Below are positions 1 to 11,500 of a stretch of DNA of 64,000 nt, piece by piece (position 1 is the stretch's first letter; every line of letters begins with the position of its first letter). The notes beneath the pieces were generated by a model. The model did not search any database, was not told where the DNA came from, and saw only the letters and a list, made by a program, of their open reading frames with translations. The stretch is taken from contig OX336343.1 of the NCBI GenBank assembly GCA_946902875.1, positions 9,413,754-9,477,753 on the forward strand, read 5' to 3'. Origin of the DNA: Nematopogon swammerdamellus. Lineage: Eukaryota; Arthropoda; Insecta; Lepidoptera; Adelidae. The translations under genes and the position numbers were made by a program.

Positions 1-628
1 AATCTCCTGTAATTGTTGGTCTTGACAACTTCGTCTTGTATTGCACAGACAAAACCCTCAGTTTCCCCAAAGAGGTCCCCGAAGCGTAGCCAGTGCACGG
101 AGGCGAGTTGATCTACATCCGGTCCCGTGAGAGACCGGAAGTACCTACCGTGCAGCGCCTTGCCTTTCCATACTTCCATGCGGTCCTCGGTGCTCAGTAC
201 AACCGGTTTCCGCCAGTCCTCTTTTCCCATGTCCAGCGGGGTAAGGCCTTTATCGCTGACGACGACATCGCGGTGCATCTCACAAACATCAGTCTTTTCC
301 ATAAAATACTGACGGAGATTGCATACCTCGCGGTTGTGTAGGTTCTTGGCATTTAGCATACCTCTACCCCCACACTTCCGCGGGATATACAATCTCATGA
401 CCGATGATCGTGGGTGATGCATCCGGGACGTCGTCATCAGCGTTCTGACCTTTCTGTCCAGGGCGTCCAGCTCAGTCTGAGACCATTTGAGTATGCCAAA
501 GGTGTATATAAGAACGGGCATGACCCAACCATTGTAAGCTCTGATTTTATTACTGCCCGACAATAGACTTTTCAGTACTATTGTGAGACGGTGATAGAAT
601 AATTCTTTATTATTAAGTTTAGTTTTTT
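1..628 (-). mobile_element. R2/R4/Dong-type LINE, 3' part of reverse transcriptase ORF (partial)
   Basis: The minus strand is open from about 628 to the left window edge, roughly 200 codons without a stop. The translation carries the post-RT 'thumb' region of site-specific LINEs of the R2/R4/Dong group: a GWVMPVLIYTFGILKW segment, then HHPRSS and RLYIPRKCGGRGM. There is no start codon because the copy is truncated at its upstream end near 628, and the downstream end lies outside the window. The family normally continues into a PD-x-E restriction-like endonuclease, and a domain of that kind appears separately at 42031-42480. Clade assignment is from motif memory only. Confidence 0.7.
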
Positions 629-672
629 AGATATTATTCTAGTTATTAAGTGTAGGTATTATAAGAATACAA

Positions 673-807
673 AACGGCTTTACTCGCGGTCGAAATACGA
701 GCTGTGTGGCTCGACGTTTCGGGCCAAACGTATGGCCCATCATCATGAGCACTCTGGCCGAAATGTCGAGCCACACAGCTCGTATTTCGATAGCGAGTAA
801 AGCCGTT
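673..807. repeat. Foldback hairpin element, about 135 bp
   Basis: The sequence reads almost the same on both strands. Arms of about 58 bp, beginning with aacggctttactcg, pair with one another around a short centre containing atcatcatgag. No coding potential. It resembles short foldback repeats dispersed in lepidopteran genomes. Confidence 0.75.
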
Positions 808-1016
808 GTTACTTCTTAAAATGTCAAATAACCACGGTAATTTAAAAACCCATATAAGTTTAGGTATGTATTTCAAGTTATTATAGTTCTGTATTTTAAG
901 TTTAAATACATAAAAACGTTTTTTTCGATGAAATTCACTATCTGTTTTCTTCTATAATCCTTTAAAACGTCCCACTGCTAGGCACGGACTCTGCCCACTG
1001 ACATAGGAGGTATTGT

Positions 1017-1346
1017 TTTTATTGTTGTTGTTTTATTGTTTATTGAGTATTCTTATGGCAGTCATATTGCACTCGAACTTGTCACAATTTGTTATATCCG
1101 GTTCGATTACTCGTACATGGTGACCAGTGGAAATCAGAAGCAGTTTACACAAAAATACCTTTCATAGACCAGTGTGCACTAGTTACCTAACTTTATTTTT
1201 CTTCATCGGACCGATCGTACCTATTCGTTATGAAATGCACGTATATCAATCCTTATCAAGGAAATAAATAAGTACATTAGTTAGTGCCCGGGATTTGAAC
1301 CCGCAACTTCTGCATTGAGAAGCGTTACCACTAGACTACCGGCACA
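1017..1346 (-). mobile_element. tRNA-derived SINE (family 1), full-length copy
   Basis: On the minus strand a tRNA-like head (1345 down to 1284) carries an A-box-like tagtctagtggtaacgc and a B box gggttcaaatccc. The acceptor-like ends nearly pair, but the anticodon stem encloses a loop of wrong length, so this is not a functional tRNA. A unique body follows, then a 3' tail near 1017-1100. The same tail recurs alone at about 23845-23925 and 27205-27310. Confidence 0.75.
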
Positions 1347-1436
1347 ATTAACCATAATACCTACTCGTAAAATAATAAATCGAAAAATATATCTTTGGTA
1401 GACTAAGTGACAACCCTACGTATTCCAATGCACGTG

Positions 1437-1555
1437 TTGACTGACCGGCCGGGCCGGCCGGGCCGCTAACCGCTAGTCGCTCGCTAGCTAGCCCCTCTCC
1501 CGCTCGCTTCCCGCCCCGCGCGGCTCAGCGTTCCGCCACCCCGCTACCTTACCTC
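1437..1555. other. GC-rich island with CCGG repeats
   Basis: A short strongly GC-rich block with runs of ggccggccgg and repeated gctagc motifs in otherwise AT-rich DNA. No ORF or known family recognised. It could be the 5' end of the adjacent LINE or a decayed promoter. About 350 bp upstream of the CR1 fragment no other feature is seen. Confidence 0.35.
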
Positions 1556-1619
1556 ATACCTCAGCTATTGGCCGTCATTTCTCTGTATTCTTTCTTCGTA
1601 GTGCTCACTCTATACATAA

Positions 1620-3140
1620 AATCTCTTTGTATAGCACAGATTACTCCTAACGGAGCAGATGTCTCGTTCCAAAGAAAATATGCAAAAAATAGTTCGACAA
1701 AGTTCCAAACGCACTGTTTAGAAAACAGCTCAAGTTGGCTCGCCCATTTCAAGTTGGCCACATGCCCACTCCGCAAAGGAGAAAGCCGACTTACTGGTAT
1801 CTCTCTTTGCGGGGAACTCCAACCTGGACGTTGGGGGTGCCACTCCCCTATCCATACCTAGGTGTGAGAACGCCATGCCGGAAGTGCAGTTTCGACAACG
1901 GACTTTACGGGCGGAGCTTCTCTCCCCTAGACGTCAGGAAAGCGAGTGGGCCGGATAGGATTCCTGCATTGGTGTTAAAAAAGTGTGCTCCCGAGCTGGC
2001 TTCAGTGCTGACGCGCCTTTTCCGTCTCTCCTACTCCAATGGCCGGGTGCCGGCGGCCTGGAAATCTGCGTTTGTGCAAGCGGTCCCCAAAAAGGGTGAC
2101 CGCTCAAACCCGTCAAACTACCGACCTAAAGCGATAACCTCCCTTCTCTGTAAGGTGATGGAGCGCATTTATCAATGCGCAGCTCTTGAAGTACGTAAAG
2201 ACGAATGACCTCATCAGCGATCGGCGATACGGCTTCCGGCCAAAACGATCTGCTGGTGATCTCCTAGCGTACGTCACTCACCTCTGGGGGGAATCGCTTG
2301 AAGGTCATGGTGAATCCTTGGCAATTGGCCTTGATATTGCCAAGCCATTTGACCGGGTTTGGCACAAGTCGCTCTTGGGCAAATTGCCGGCTTACGGACT
2401 TCCTTCTGGCCTCTGTGACTGAGTCGCCGACTTCCCACATGGGCGTAGCATTCAGGTCCTAGTGGACGGTTGCTCGTCGGACGCCATGTCAGTAAACGCC
2501 GGCGTACCACAAGGATCTGTGTTGTCACCCACGCTGTTTCATCTGCACATCAATGATATGCTGTCTCTGGGCAACATACATCGTTAAGCAGATGACAGTA
2601 CGGCACACGGATCCTACACCAGTCATCCTTCAGCCAGTCGGGATGTTGTGGATGAGAAGAGGCGAAGACTTGTGTCTGAGCTTGAACACACACTCGGCTC
2701 TATTTCCGAATGGGGCCGTAGTAATTTAGTCGAGTTCAACGCTTCCAAGACACAAATTTGCGCGTTCATCGCGATTTAGTCGAGTAATTTAGTCGAGTTC
2801 AACGCTTCCAAGACACAAATTTGCGCGATCCCGCCGTCCCCTTTCCAACTTCGCACCACGCGCACTGGGCAGGGATTGCATCCCTACACGCTGGACTTAC
2901 CGCGGATGCGTACCAATCGATTCTGCAGATCTTTCCTCTACAGAACCGGTAAACTCTGGAACGCTCTCCCTGCTCATATATTTCCCCCCAAGTACAGTCT
3001 CGGGTCATTCAAGAGGGGAGTGAATGGGCACCTGTCAGGCCGGCATGGCATTCGCAACCCCCGCATACGACCGAATGTCCATGGGCGTCGTTATACACCT
3101 TATGGGTGGCTCGGCGCCACATGTCGCGCTGTCAATAAAA
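1620..3140 (+). mobile_element. CR1-like non-LTR retrotransposon, broken and internally deleted
   Basis: Reverse transcriptase blocks appear in order but in several frames. KASGPDRIPALVLK and the SNYRPKAITSLLCKVMERI region lie near 1930-2180, SDRRYGFRPKRSAGDLL near 2213, and GVPQGSVLSPTLF near 2500. The YADD region near 2580 is spoiled by a stop. A 46-bp stretch at 2722-2767 is repeated at 2783-2828, and an internal deletion then joins it to the C-terminal block ([16 protein letters not shown], 2950-3000). Dead copy. The same 3' end recurs at 14805-15010, 35130-35525 and, inverted, 41705-41870. Confidence 0.8.
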
Positions 3141-3220
3141 AAAAAAGTGAAATTAAAGCTAGAAACTCATTGGACCCACGTACGCGACACACGTACACAC
3201 GCGAATCTGGGCGAATCTGG

Positions 3221-3252
3221 GGCCCAATGAGTTTGAATGAACTCATTGGGCC
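3221..3252. repeat. Perfect 13-bp inverted repeat
   Basis: ggcccaatgagtt, a 6-bp spacer tgaatg, then aactcattgggcc. It sits in a stretch of alternating acgt/acac sequence (3160-3345) that I cannot assign. Confidence 0.6.
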
Positions 3253-3369
3253 GACGCACACGTCTGCGACGTCAGCGGACGTGGGCGCGTAAGCACTCAC
3301 TACGCCGACGCACACATTCGTACGTGTGTGTGGCACGTCAGTCTGGTGTTAGTTTTCGTACAGAGTGCG

Positions 3370-3590
3370 CGTACCAATGTCGAGAACACAGCGTAGGCTG
3401 CTATGCGACTATATTACATCCAGTGCGGTGGTACCAATTCAGTCGCCTACAATTTGAGCCTACCACCTAGAAGGGGCAAGGGAAGGAACCGACAGTAAAA
3501 CTCATTGGTACACGCCGACCGGCTTCGAACTTCGGACCTCTCGCAAGAGAGGCCGACGCGACGCCCAGACCACTCGGCCACGCGCTGCGA
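3370..3590 (-). mobile_element. tRNA-derived SINE (family 2)
   Basis: The minus strand reads gcagcgcgtggccgagtgg (A box of Leu/Ser-tRNA type) and agttcgaagcc (B box), within 3505-3590, followed by a body ending near 3375. The body sequence (gcggtggtaccaa, then cctaccacctagaaggggcaag on the plus strand) recurs at 58630-58780. The head is too decayed to be a tRNA gene. Confidence 0.7.
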
Positions 3591-3599
3591 AATATAATT

Positions 3600-4040
3600 T
3601 GTTATAATAATAAATGTTTTGAAGCCATAAAGAATTTCTATCTACACATCAGCTCTAATAAAATAAAAGTCATCCGACTGATTGTAGATTAAAACTGAAT
3701 AGAAAAAAAATCAATCTTTAAATCTATCTATAATTGATATCCCAAGACTGTCTTTATTACTATTACTAAAACAGAAAGTTCGACAAATTGAATAATATTT
3801 CATTTAATCGATTTATAATAGCGATTAACTTATATAAAATTATGGAAATCTGCTATCAATTTCTGTTGCCCTGGTACTTTAGAACCGTTCCCAGAACAGT
3901 GTAAAATAGAGGATGCTTGCATAGCTACATTTAAGAAAAAAAAAACTGTCATCTGATTTGCTCTAGATTTCTTGTAAGGCATAAGCCAAATGTACCAGAG
4001 ATGTCCGTCTGAAAATATTTTTTCCCTATATAGTCTGTGA
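3600..4040. other. AT-rich intergenic stretch, nothing recognised
   Basis: No ORF, no splice-delimited exon and no repeat shared with the rest of the window was found here. Confidence 0.5.
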
Positions 4041-4044
4041 AAGA

Positions 4045-4226
4045 AAGATGGCGGACGGCGGGAGTTTGTCGCGTCGTCGTTTTAATTAGAAAAATATATT
4101 TTTGTGGTTCTCGCGGTGCGAGAACTTATACAACAGACGTTAAAAGCTACGACAGAATTGGCTGTATACTCTAATGAGTTTTGCCTGTTTCGGGAGGAGA
4201 CGAATTAATCTAAAAAAAAAAAAAAA
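4045..4226 (+). mobile_element. LINE-head SINE: LINE 5' UTR plus poly(A)
   Basis: From gatggcggacggcggg to cgggaggagacgaattaatc this matches, with few differences, the first ~165 bp of the LINE that begins at 4269. It then goes straight into a 15-bp A run instead of the LINE coding region. A second copy with the same 3' junction is at 52554-52736 (minus). It contains a perfect hairpin gttctcgc/gcgagaac. It looks like a non-autonomous element that keeps the LINE's internal promoter and borrows its machinery. Confidence 0.75.
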
Positions 4227-4254
4227 GATATGACACGAGACACGACTAATACGT

Positions 4255-4268
4255 CTATAATCTTTGGA
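4255..4268. repeat. 14-bp target-site duplication, left copy (LINE)
   Basis: ctataatctttgga here is repeated exactly at 13696-13709, directly after the LINE's A-rich tail. The pair brackets the complete LINE insertion. Confidence 0.9.
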
Positions 4269-4571
4269 TAAAAAAAAAAGATGGCGGACGGCGGAAGTTT
4301 GTCGCGTCGTCGTTGTAATTAAAAATATATATTTTTGTGGTTCTCGCGGTGCGAGAACTTATACTACAGAACAGACGTTAAAAGCTACAACAGAATTGGC
4401 TGTATACTCTAATGAGTTTTGCCTGTTTCGGGAGGAGGCGAATAAATATAAAAAAAAAGGAGGAGGACGCGGGAAAACAAAAGCGCGCGGCTGTGTTTTT
4501 TTGTGCTCTGCTTTAAAAAAATTGAATTTTAAGCGCCTAAATACCTAAATACGATTAAAAAGGGCGGGAAG

Positions 4572-5753
4572 ATGCCTAAGAAGAAAAGGAAAGCTGATTT
4601 CACCACCAACACCAACCACGATGCTTCAGACTACTCTTCAGATTCAGAGTCGAAAAATGATGAAAACGGCTCGGGGCAGACGGCCAAAGAGAAGTATAAG
4701 CCCTTTTTTGTGTCAGATTACACTCGGTCTTACCCAGCAGACTCGGGGGCGACCGAATTCATAGTATTCCTCGCAAGCATGGACGAAACTAAACCAATTG
4801 GCGACCGAGACATGATGGTCATGTCAAATACTTTAAAACGCTACATAAAAGGAATCAAACAATTCAAGCGCCTAAATAAATTTAAAATAGGCGTTATATT
4901 TGACAAACCAGACCTGGCAAATTCAGCCCTATTGAACAAGACTGTATTGGAAGAATTAAACTTGAAAGCTTTCATTCCGGCGTCAGCCACAGAGACGACC
5001 GGGGTGATAACTTCAGTACCGACAGGGATTTCTAACCAAAAAATATTTACGAACATATCAAGCTCTAAGAAGATCATTGCAATAAGAAGAATACTCAGAA
5101 AAGTAAAAAATGAAGATTCATATCATCTGGAGCCGACGCAAACAGTGTGCATCACGTTTGCCTCCACGCACTTACCGGAAAGTATAGATCTCAATTTATG
5201 GAGATTTCCTCTCTCAACTTACATTCCACCTGTTAAACAATGTTTTAAATGCCTGCGATACGGCCATCTAGCAAAATTCTGCAAAAATACAGATCGCTGC
5301 TCAATCTGCGGTGATTCTCATAATTTCAAAGCATGCTCCGTTGACGTCAAGAATGCCACATGTTTCCATTGTAAAGGTAACCACATTGCAATTTCTGGTC
5401 TTTGCTCCATAAAAAAGAATAAAATAGAAGAAAATCGTCAAAAATTCAGGAAAGCCCAGTATAGTGACCTCTTCAATGAGAAGTCCTTTCCTTCCCTGCC
5501 TACTCCCAAATCCATTTCAGCTAAAAAAGAACTTTCAAAGTCTAATAAAACTCTTCCTACAACAGACGAATCTTCTAAGGAACTTTTAGATATAATTTTG
5601 AAATCTGACTTTACGTTGAATCTTCTAGTAGAAACTGTCGTTAAGGCAGTAACAATGAACAAAACAGGCCAATCGTCGATCTCTTTTAAGAATATAAAAG
5701 ATACAATGTTAGAAATATTTAATAATAGACAGAATAAAAATATCACCATTTAA
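4572..5753 (+). CDS. LINE ORF1, gag-like nucleic-acid-binding protein
   Basis: A 393-residue ORF1 protein. The N-terminus is basic (PKKKRK, nuclear-signal-like), then acidic and Ser/Asp-rich. The middle part is a probable RNA-binding region, and near residues 217-275 there are three zinc-knuckle-like clusters beginning CFKCLRYGHLAKFC, CSICGDSHNFKAC and CFHCKGNHIAISGLC. In this class of LINE the protein coats element RNA and escorts it to target DNA. The start follows a long 5' UTR shared with the LINE-head SINEs. The stop is 8 bp before the ORF2 start, so ORF2 is probably translated by reinitiation. No frameshift or stop is seen, so it could be functional. Confidence 0.85.
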   Translation: MPKKKRKADFTTNTNHDASDYSSDSESKNDENGSGQTAKEKYKPFFVSDYTRSYPADSGATEFIVFLASMDETKPIGDRDMMVMSNTLKRYIKGIKQFKRLNKFKIGVIFDKPDLANSALLNKTVLEELNLKAFIPASATETTGVITSVPTGISNQKIFTNISSSKKIIAIRRILRKVKNEDSYHLEPTQTVCITFASTHLPESIDLNLWRFPLSTYIPPVKQCFKCLRYGHLAKFCKNTDRCSICGDSHNFKACSVDVKNATCFHCKGNHIAISGLCSIKKNKIEENRQKFRKAQYSDLFNEKSFPSLPTPKSISAKKELSKSNKTLPTTDESSKELLDIILKSDFTLNLLVETVVKAVTMNKTGQSSISFKNIKDTMLEIFNNRQNKNITI

Positions 5754-5761
5754 TATTATTT

Positions 5762-8383
5762 ATGTGTACATTAAACATAATGCAGTGGAACGCTCAGAGT
5801 TTATTAAATAATCGACATAATTTATTGCAATATTTACATGAAAATGACATTCATCTTGCTCTTTTATCTGAAACATGGCTAAAACCAGGTCAGAAATGTA
5901 ATTTTTCTAATTATAATATTGAACGAATAGATTGTGGTAACGATCACAATGGTGTTGCAATTCTGATAAAAAATAATCTAATATATAAAAAAATTATTAC
6001 TGTATGTGAAGACTCGTTGCAAAATGTAGCTATTAGTCTTACATATTATAATGAAATTTTTTCCATTGTATCCTTTTATTGTCCACCTCGCTGTAACCCT
6101 AATTTTAGTAAAATTAAATTTGACAATTTAATAAAAAGCATTCCGGAGCCTATGATAATAGCAGGTGACTTTAATGCACATCACACTATGTGGGGGTGTA
6201 ATAATACAGATACTCGTGGAAGAAACATTTTAGAGGTTATGGATGATAACAATCTTGTCTTATTGAACAATGGTCAAACAACTACTGTAGGAACAACAAC
6301 ATGGAGACCAAATGCACTCGACTTAACCATAGTATCTTCTTCTCTGGCTTTACGTTGCGACTGGGTAGTCGACGACGCTCCTCTCGGCAGCTATCACCTT
6401 CCAACCATAACAAAAATGTTAATACATAATAATTATAGTATACCCAACACAACTTCTAATATTACAAAACATATCAACTTTAGAAATGTTAATTGGAATT
6501 TATTTTCGGAACTGGTAAATAAAAAACTAACAGATTTTAATATAAGTCACACTAACATAATTGAATCATATAACTTATTTTGCGAAACTATGCATGCATG
6601 CATATCTGAAGCCACTTTAACTAAGAGTGTTAGTTCCAATTATGGAAAAAATAATACAACAAAAAAAAAGAGACTACCGCTTCCTTGGTGGAATGAAAAA
6701 TGCAGTAAAGCTGTAGAAAATTGTAAAAGGGCTTATTTAAATTTTAAAGAAACTTTTTCTGAGGAAAATTTTATAGAATTTAAAAGATTACAAGCTTTAA
6801 AAAAATTAATTTTAAAAAATGAAAGAAGCGCAAGTTGGCTATCATTATGTGAATCTTTTCACAGATGTTCTCCAATCTCAAAAATCTGGAATACATTAAA
6901 AAAATTTAATAAAACTCATACAGGTAAATGTACACAATTAGATGACAGTTGGATACCCGATTTTTTAAAGAGATATACACCAGACACGGTTGAAAATAGT
7001 ATAGAGCCACTTATCAGCACAACCCCATTAAATGAAAACAAATATCTTATTGATTCATTTACATTTCAAGAATTCAAATCTGCACTAAAATCAAGAAGGG
7101 ATACTGCTTGTGGATTAGATCTGATTCCATATAAAATGTTACGGTATGTAAATAATGCAGGACTTAAATTATTTTTAGACATCATTAACCTTCTTTGGAC
7201 TAATGACATTATTCCACAGGAATGGAAAACTGATTGTTTAGTTCCAATATTGAAACCGAACAAAAATGTTAATAAGCCAGATTCTTACAGACCTATAGCT
7301 TTGACATCCTGTATAGGAAAAGTTTTTGAGCAACTTATTAAACAACGGCTAGAATTTTTTATAGAAAAAAACAAACTATTACCTTTCAATCAGTTTGGAT
7401 TTCGACGAGGACGATCTGCCCGAGAGAGTCTCACTCAGTTACATCTTGACATCCATACATCCTTATCAAATAACAATAGCCTCGTAGCAGTATTTTTTGA
7501 TATTGTTGGGGCATTCAACAATATAAATCATCTAAAGCTTGTGGCCATCCTTAATGACTTAGGATTTCCTGTAAAATTAATAAATTTCATTTATAATTTC
7601 ATAAATGGAAGGAATGTGTATGTGAAATGTAATAACTACTTATACGGTCCACGAGAATCATACAAAGGTGTTTGCCAGGGTGGAATTCTCTCTCCTATGT
7701 TATTTATTCTTTACATATATAAACTAAACCTAGTCTTAGGTTCCGATGTATCTAATTTGCAATTTGCCGATGATTTGGTTGTTTACCGTTCTTCTAACAA
7801 CATATCTGCAACAATACACCATATTCAGCATTCATTGCAAAGATTAGAAGAATATTTTAGAGATCTAAGTTTAGAAATTAGTACTGAAAAGACAAAAGTT
7901 GTTATTTTTAGTAAACATAAACAAAATATAAATATTTCTTTTAATAATAAAATATTACCAGTGGTAGAGAGTGTAAAATTTTTGGGTGTAACGTTTACCA
8001 ACAACCTGTCGTGGCATGTGTATTTTAACTTGATAGCAGATAAAGCGCTTAGATCATTCAATATATTAAAATCGTTAACAAAAACTTATTTGGGTGCTGA
8101 CCCCAAAATTCTTTTAATGCTTTACAAATCTCTTGTTCGAAGCCACTTTGAATATGGTTGTTTATGTTTTGCTTCAAATCACATTATTGTTGATAAATTG
8201 GAAAAAATTCAAAACAAAAACTTACGCTTGATAACAGGCGCTATGGTGACGACACCCATAGTCTCCATGCAAGTGGAGTGTAATATTCCTCCTTTGAAGA
8301 TTCGTTTCAAGTACCTTAAATTTAAATTTATTTTAAAAATGATGAGTATTTCTAATCATCCTTTGCTCGTTAAGCTGAATGCT
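5762..8383 (+). CDS. LINE ORF2, endonuclease and reverse transcriptase part (interrupted)
   Basis: The first 874 codons of ORF2. An APE-type endonuclease occupies about residues 1-225, with MQWNAQSL, LLSETWL, GDFNAHHTMWG and DLTIVSS; the usual SDH triad position reads SYH, so the aspartate is replaced but the histidine remains. Reverse transcriptase follows (about 430-720) with motif A FFDIVGAFNNINH, motif B CQGGILSPMLF and the catalytic FADD. The coding sequence runs into the LTR at 8384, where the chance trinucleotide TGA ends the frame. The true continuation is at 12441-13574, in the same frame. The full ORF2 would be about 1251 residues. No other lesion was found. Confidence 0.88.
8379..8383. 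repeat. 5-bp target-site duplication, left copy (LTR element)
   Basis: atgct directly abuts the LTR (tgaggtg...). The same five bases follow the other LTR at 12436-12440. Five bases is usual for Ty3/Gypsy integrases. Confidence 0.9.
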
Positions 8384-8528
8384 TGAGGTGAACATTTAAA
8401 CACAAAACCTTCGAATCAAGGTTTTAATCAACTAAAATCGTAGTAACATAATATTATAAGAAGGAAAATTATTGACAGACAATGATGACAATAGAAGATG
8501 ACATTTTACATATTTAAAAATCACCACA
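8384..8528 (-). repeat. 3' LTR of the Gypsy element (145 bp)
   Basis: Starts tgaggtgaac and ends aaatcaccaca on the plus strand. It is identical by eye to 12291-12435. Very short for a Gypsy LTR. Confidence 0.95.
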
Positions 8529-8541
8529 TTCTTCCATCCTC
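8529..8541 (-). promoter_or_regulatory. Polypurine tract of the Gypsy element
   Basis: In element sense gaggatggaagaa sits immediately upstream of the 3' LTR, the expected place and composition for the plus-strand primer. Confidence 0.7.
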
Positions 8542-8559
8542 AAAATCCACATGAACTAT

Positions 8560-11500
8560 TTATTTAGAAAAGTCTCTGAAGTGTGACGGAGGCTGCCGAC
8601 TTCGCCCCGAGCGTCTAGGAGCATCAGCAGCAATTGGATGTGGTGGCGCTTCTGGAGAAGCAGGAGATAGCTGTGGCGACTCTACTGGTGAAGCAGGATC
8701 CGAGGGAGGGATATCGTCACGGGCTTGAGTATTGTCGAAATGTTCTCCTTTTCCCACTGCTGGATCGAGGTTAGATGTTCGGGTATTGACTTCAGATTCT
8801 AATATCTCTTCATCTTCTGGAATAATCTCACCGACATCACCAGGAGGAGCTAAGTGTCTGTTGGAGACGGTTACCTCCCTTCCGCTTTGCAAACGAACAC
8901 GAGAGTAAAAGGGGTTGGACTCGATGAGCTCTACGTCTTCCACGAGTGGATCGTATTTGCTCGCTCTGACGTGCTTCTTCATAAGGACACGTCCTGGACT
9001 ACTGAGCCACGTCGGAATTGATTGACCATTTGATGACCGTCGGGGATGCTTGAACATTCTCTCGTGCGGTGTAGCGTTAGTTGCAGTGCATAATAGAGAT
9101 CGAACGCAATGCAAGGCTTGAGTGAGAACAGCTTCCCAGTTCTCTACAGCATGATTTTGAGATTTCAGTGCCAACTTCACTGTTTGCCAAATGATTCCAT
9201 TATATCTTTCGACTTGTCCATTGCATGGTGGATTATACGGTGTAGTTGCACTAGTAGCGATGCCTTTTTCATTTAGAAAATGCTTGAGTTCACCAGACAA
9301 AAATGATGTGCCTCTGTCGGAGTGTACGTAGGTTGGCATTCCAAACATAGAGAATATTTCTGTGAGGTGCCGTTTGACTGTATCAGTGCTGATGTCTTGG
9401 CAGGGGAATGCGAAGGGAAAACGTGAGTACTCATCGATTACTGTCAGAATATATCTGTTTTTGGTTTGAGATGGTATTGGGCCTTTAAAATCAATAGAGA
9501 TTCTTTCCAAAGGAGCCATAGCTTTAATGAGTGTCCCGTGAGATGTATTAAATCGTGGTTTCACCTCGGCACATACAGGGCATGCTGCAGTTATACGTCT
9601 GATTTCTTCAATGGAGAATGGCAAGTTCTTGGTCTTTACCCAATGGGCCATCCTCGTCACGCCCGGGTGACATAAGGTACTGTGTAAATCCTTGAGTTTA
9701 CTTTCTTCATCCTTTATGGCTGCGGCGAGACCGGACGATCTGGATAGAGCATCAGCTACAACATTTTGCCCTCCGGGCCTATATACTATTTCGTAAGTAT
9801 AAAGGGATAGTTCCATGCGCCAGCGCTGTATCTTTTCATTCTTTATTTTACTGTTGTGGTTCTGATTGAACATAAATGACACTGATCTTTGATCGGTGAT
9901 GAGTCTGAAAGGTTTACACATCAAGAAACATTTCCATTTTCGCAGTGACTCTACTACAGCATATGCTTCTTTTTCAATAGCAGAGTGATGACGTTCACTG
10001 TCAGAGAGAGATCGAGAGAAAAATGCTACTGGTCGACCTTGTTGCGAGAGAGAGGCAGCAATAGCGAAATCTGAAGCGTCTGTTTCAACAGTAAATAATT
10101 CATCATCACTGATGGCATGTACAGAGGACTTGGCTATCTCAGTCTTCAGGTTTTGGAAAGCTTCTTTTGCTTCTGGTGTTAAGGGGAATGTCTTCGCATG
10201 TATGAGAGGTTGAATTTTCTTAGAGAAATTTAATAACCACCTTGAGTAGTGGGCGAACATGCCCGTTGCTCTTCTGAGCGAAGCTGTATCGTGAGGGAGC
10301 GGCAGGTCGAGCAGTGGTCGCAGGCGCTCCGGATCAGGTTTTATGGTTCCATTATATATATTATACCCGAGTATGTTTATTTCTTTAACTGAAAATTCAC
10401 TCTTTTCTTTATTTATTGTTAGTGCATATTTTTCAGCGACTAGCATAAATGCACGAAGTTTCTCATCGTGGTCATTTTGGTCTATTCCACAAACGGTGAT
10501 ATCATCCAAATAAGGAAAAATGCCTTTTAAATTTTCTTTTCTGATGATATTGTCGATTGTTCTTTGATAGCAGGCGACCCCGTTCGTAACTCCAAACGGA
10601 ATTCTTGTAAATTCATACAAGTTCCCATTAGCCTCAAAGGCTGTATACGATCTGTCTTTCTTCGTGATGGGTATTTGGTGGTAGGCACTTTTCAGGTCTA
10701 TTTTGCTGAATACGTTGAACTGAGATACCTTTGATACGACTGTTTCTATTGAGGGAAGTGGATAGGCAACGAGCTGAGTGTATTTATTTATTGTTTGCGA
10801 GTAGTCTATCACCATACGTTTTTTATGGTTTTCATTTTTAGTCACTAGAACTTGTGCTCTCCATGGTGATATACTCTCCTGTATTATATTATCAGCAAGG
10901 AGGCTTTTGATTTCCTTATCTATAAATTCTAAATCTGAAGCAGAGTGTCGGCGTGATTTGATTGCAATAGGCTTGGAATTCATATTGACGTTAGGAAAGA
11001 GATGAACAGGATCGATTTTTGCGGCAGTCAGTGCACAGAGCTTGAGAGGAGGTAGTGGGCCACCAAAATGGAATTCCAGTACGGAATGGTTCTGTAGTAT
11101 GTCTCGGCCGATTATAATGTCATTGCATAGATTTTGCATTACTGTCAGTTTGGCTTCGATTTTATTTCCCAATACATCAATTTGAATGGAGCAGCAGGAA
11201 TTTATAGTCATAACATATTCTGATGACGCTAGCGAGACGCGTGCATAACAGGGTTCTGTTTTAATATTATACTTTTGTACTAATGTGTTATCAATATGAC
11301 TAGATTTGCTGCCTGAATCTATCAATGCCATTACTCGATGTCCATTTACTAGTACTGGAACGAGAGCCTCTATTACATCCATGTTCGGTGTACGATCAGA
11401 TGATGTGACATTGCAAGACAGGACATTAGATACTGGTGCAGACGTTTGAGGAAATTCTTCTTCAGGTTCCGGAGTTAACGCAGCAGACTTTTGTATTTTA

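Noticed and set aside
1284..1345. Possible tRNA gene
   Set aside because: Anticodon loop has the wrong length, only 62 nt, one acceptor mismatch, and it continues into a SINE body found elsewhere.
4264..4548. 94-codon ORF upstream of LINE ORF1
   Set aside because: Lies over the LINE 5' UTR and A runs; the same sequence in the SINE copies is not open.
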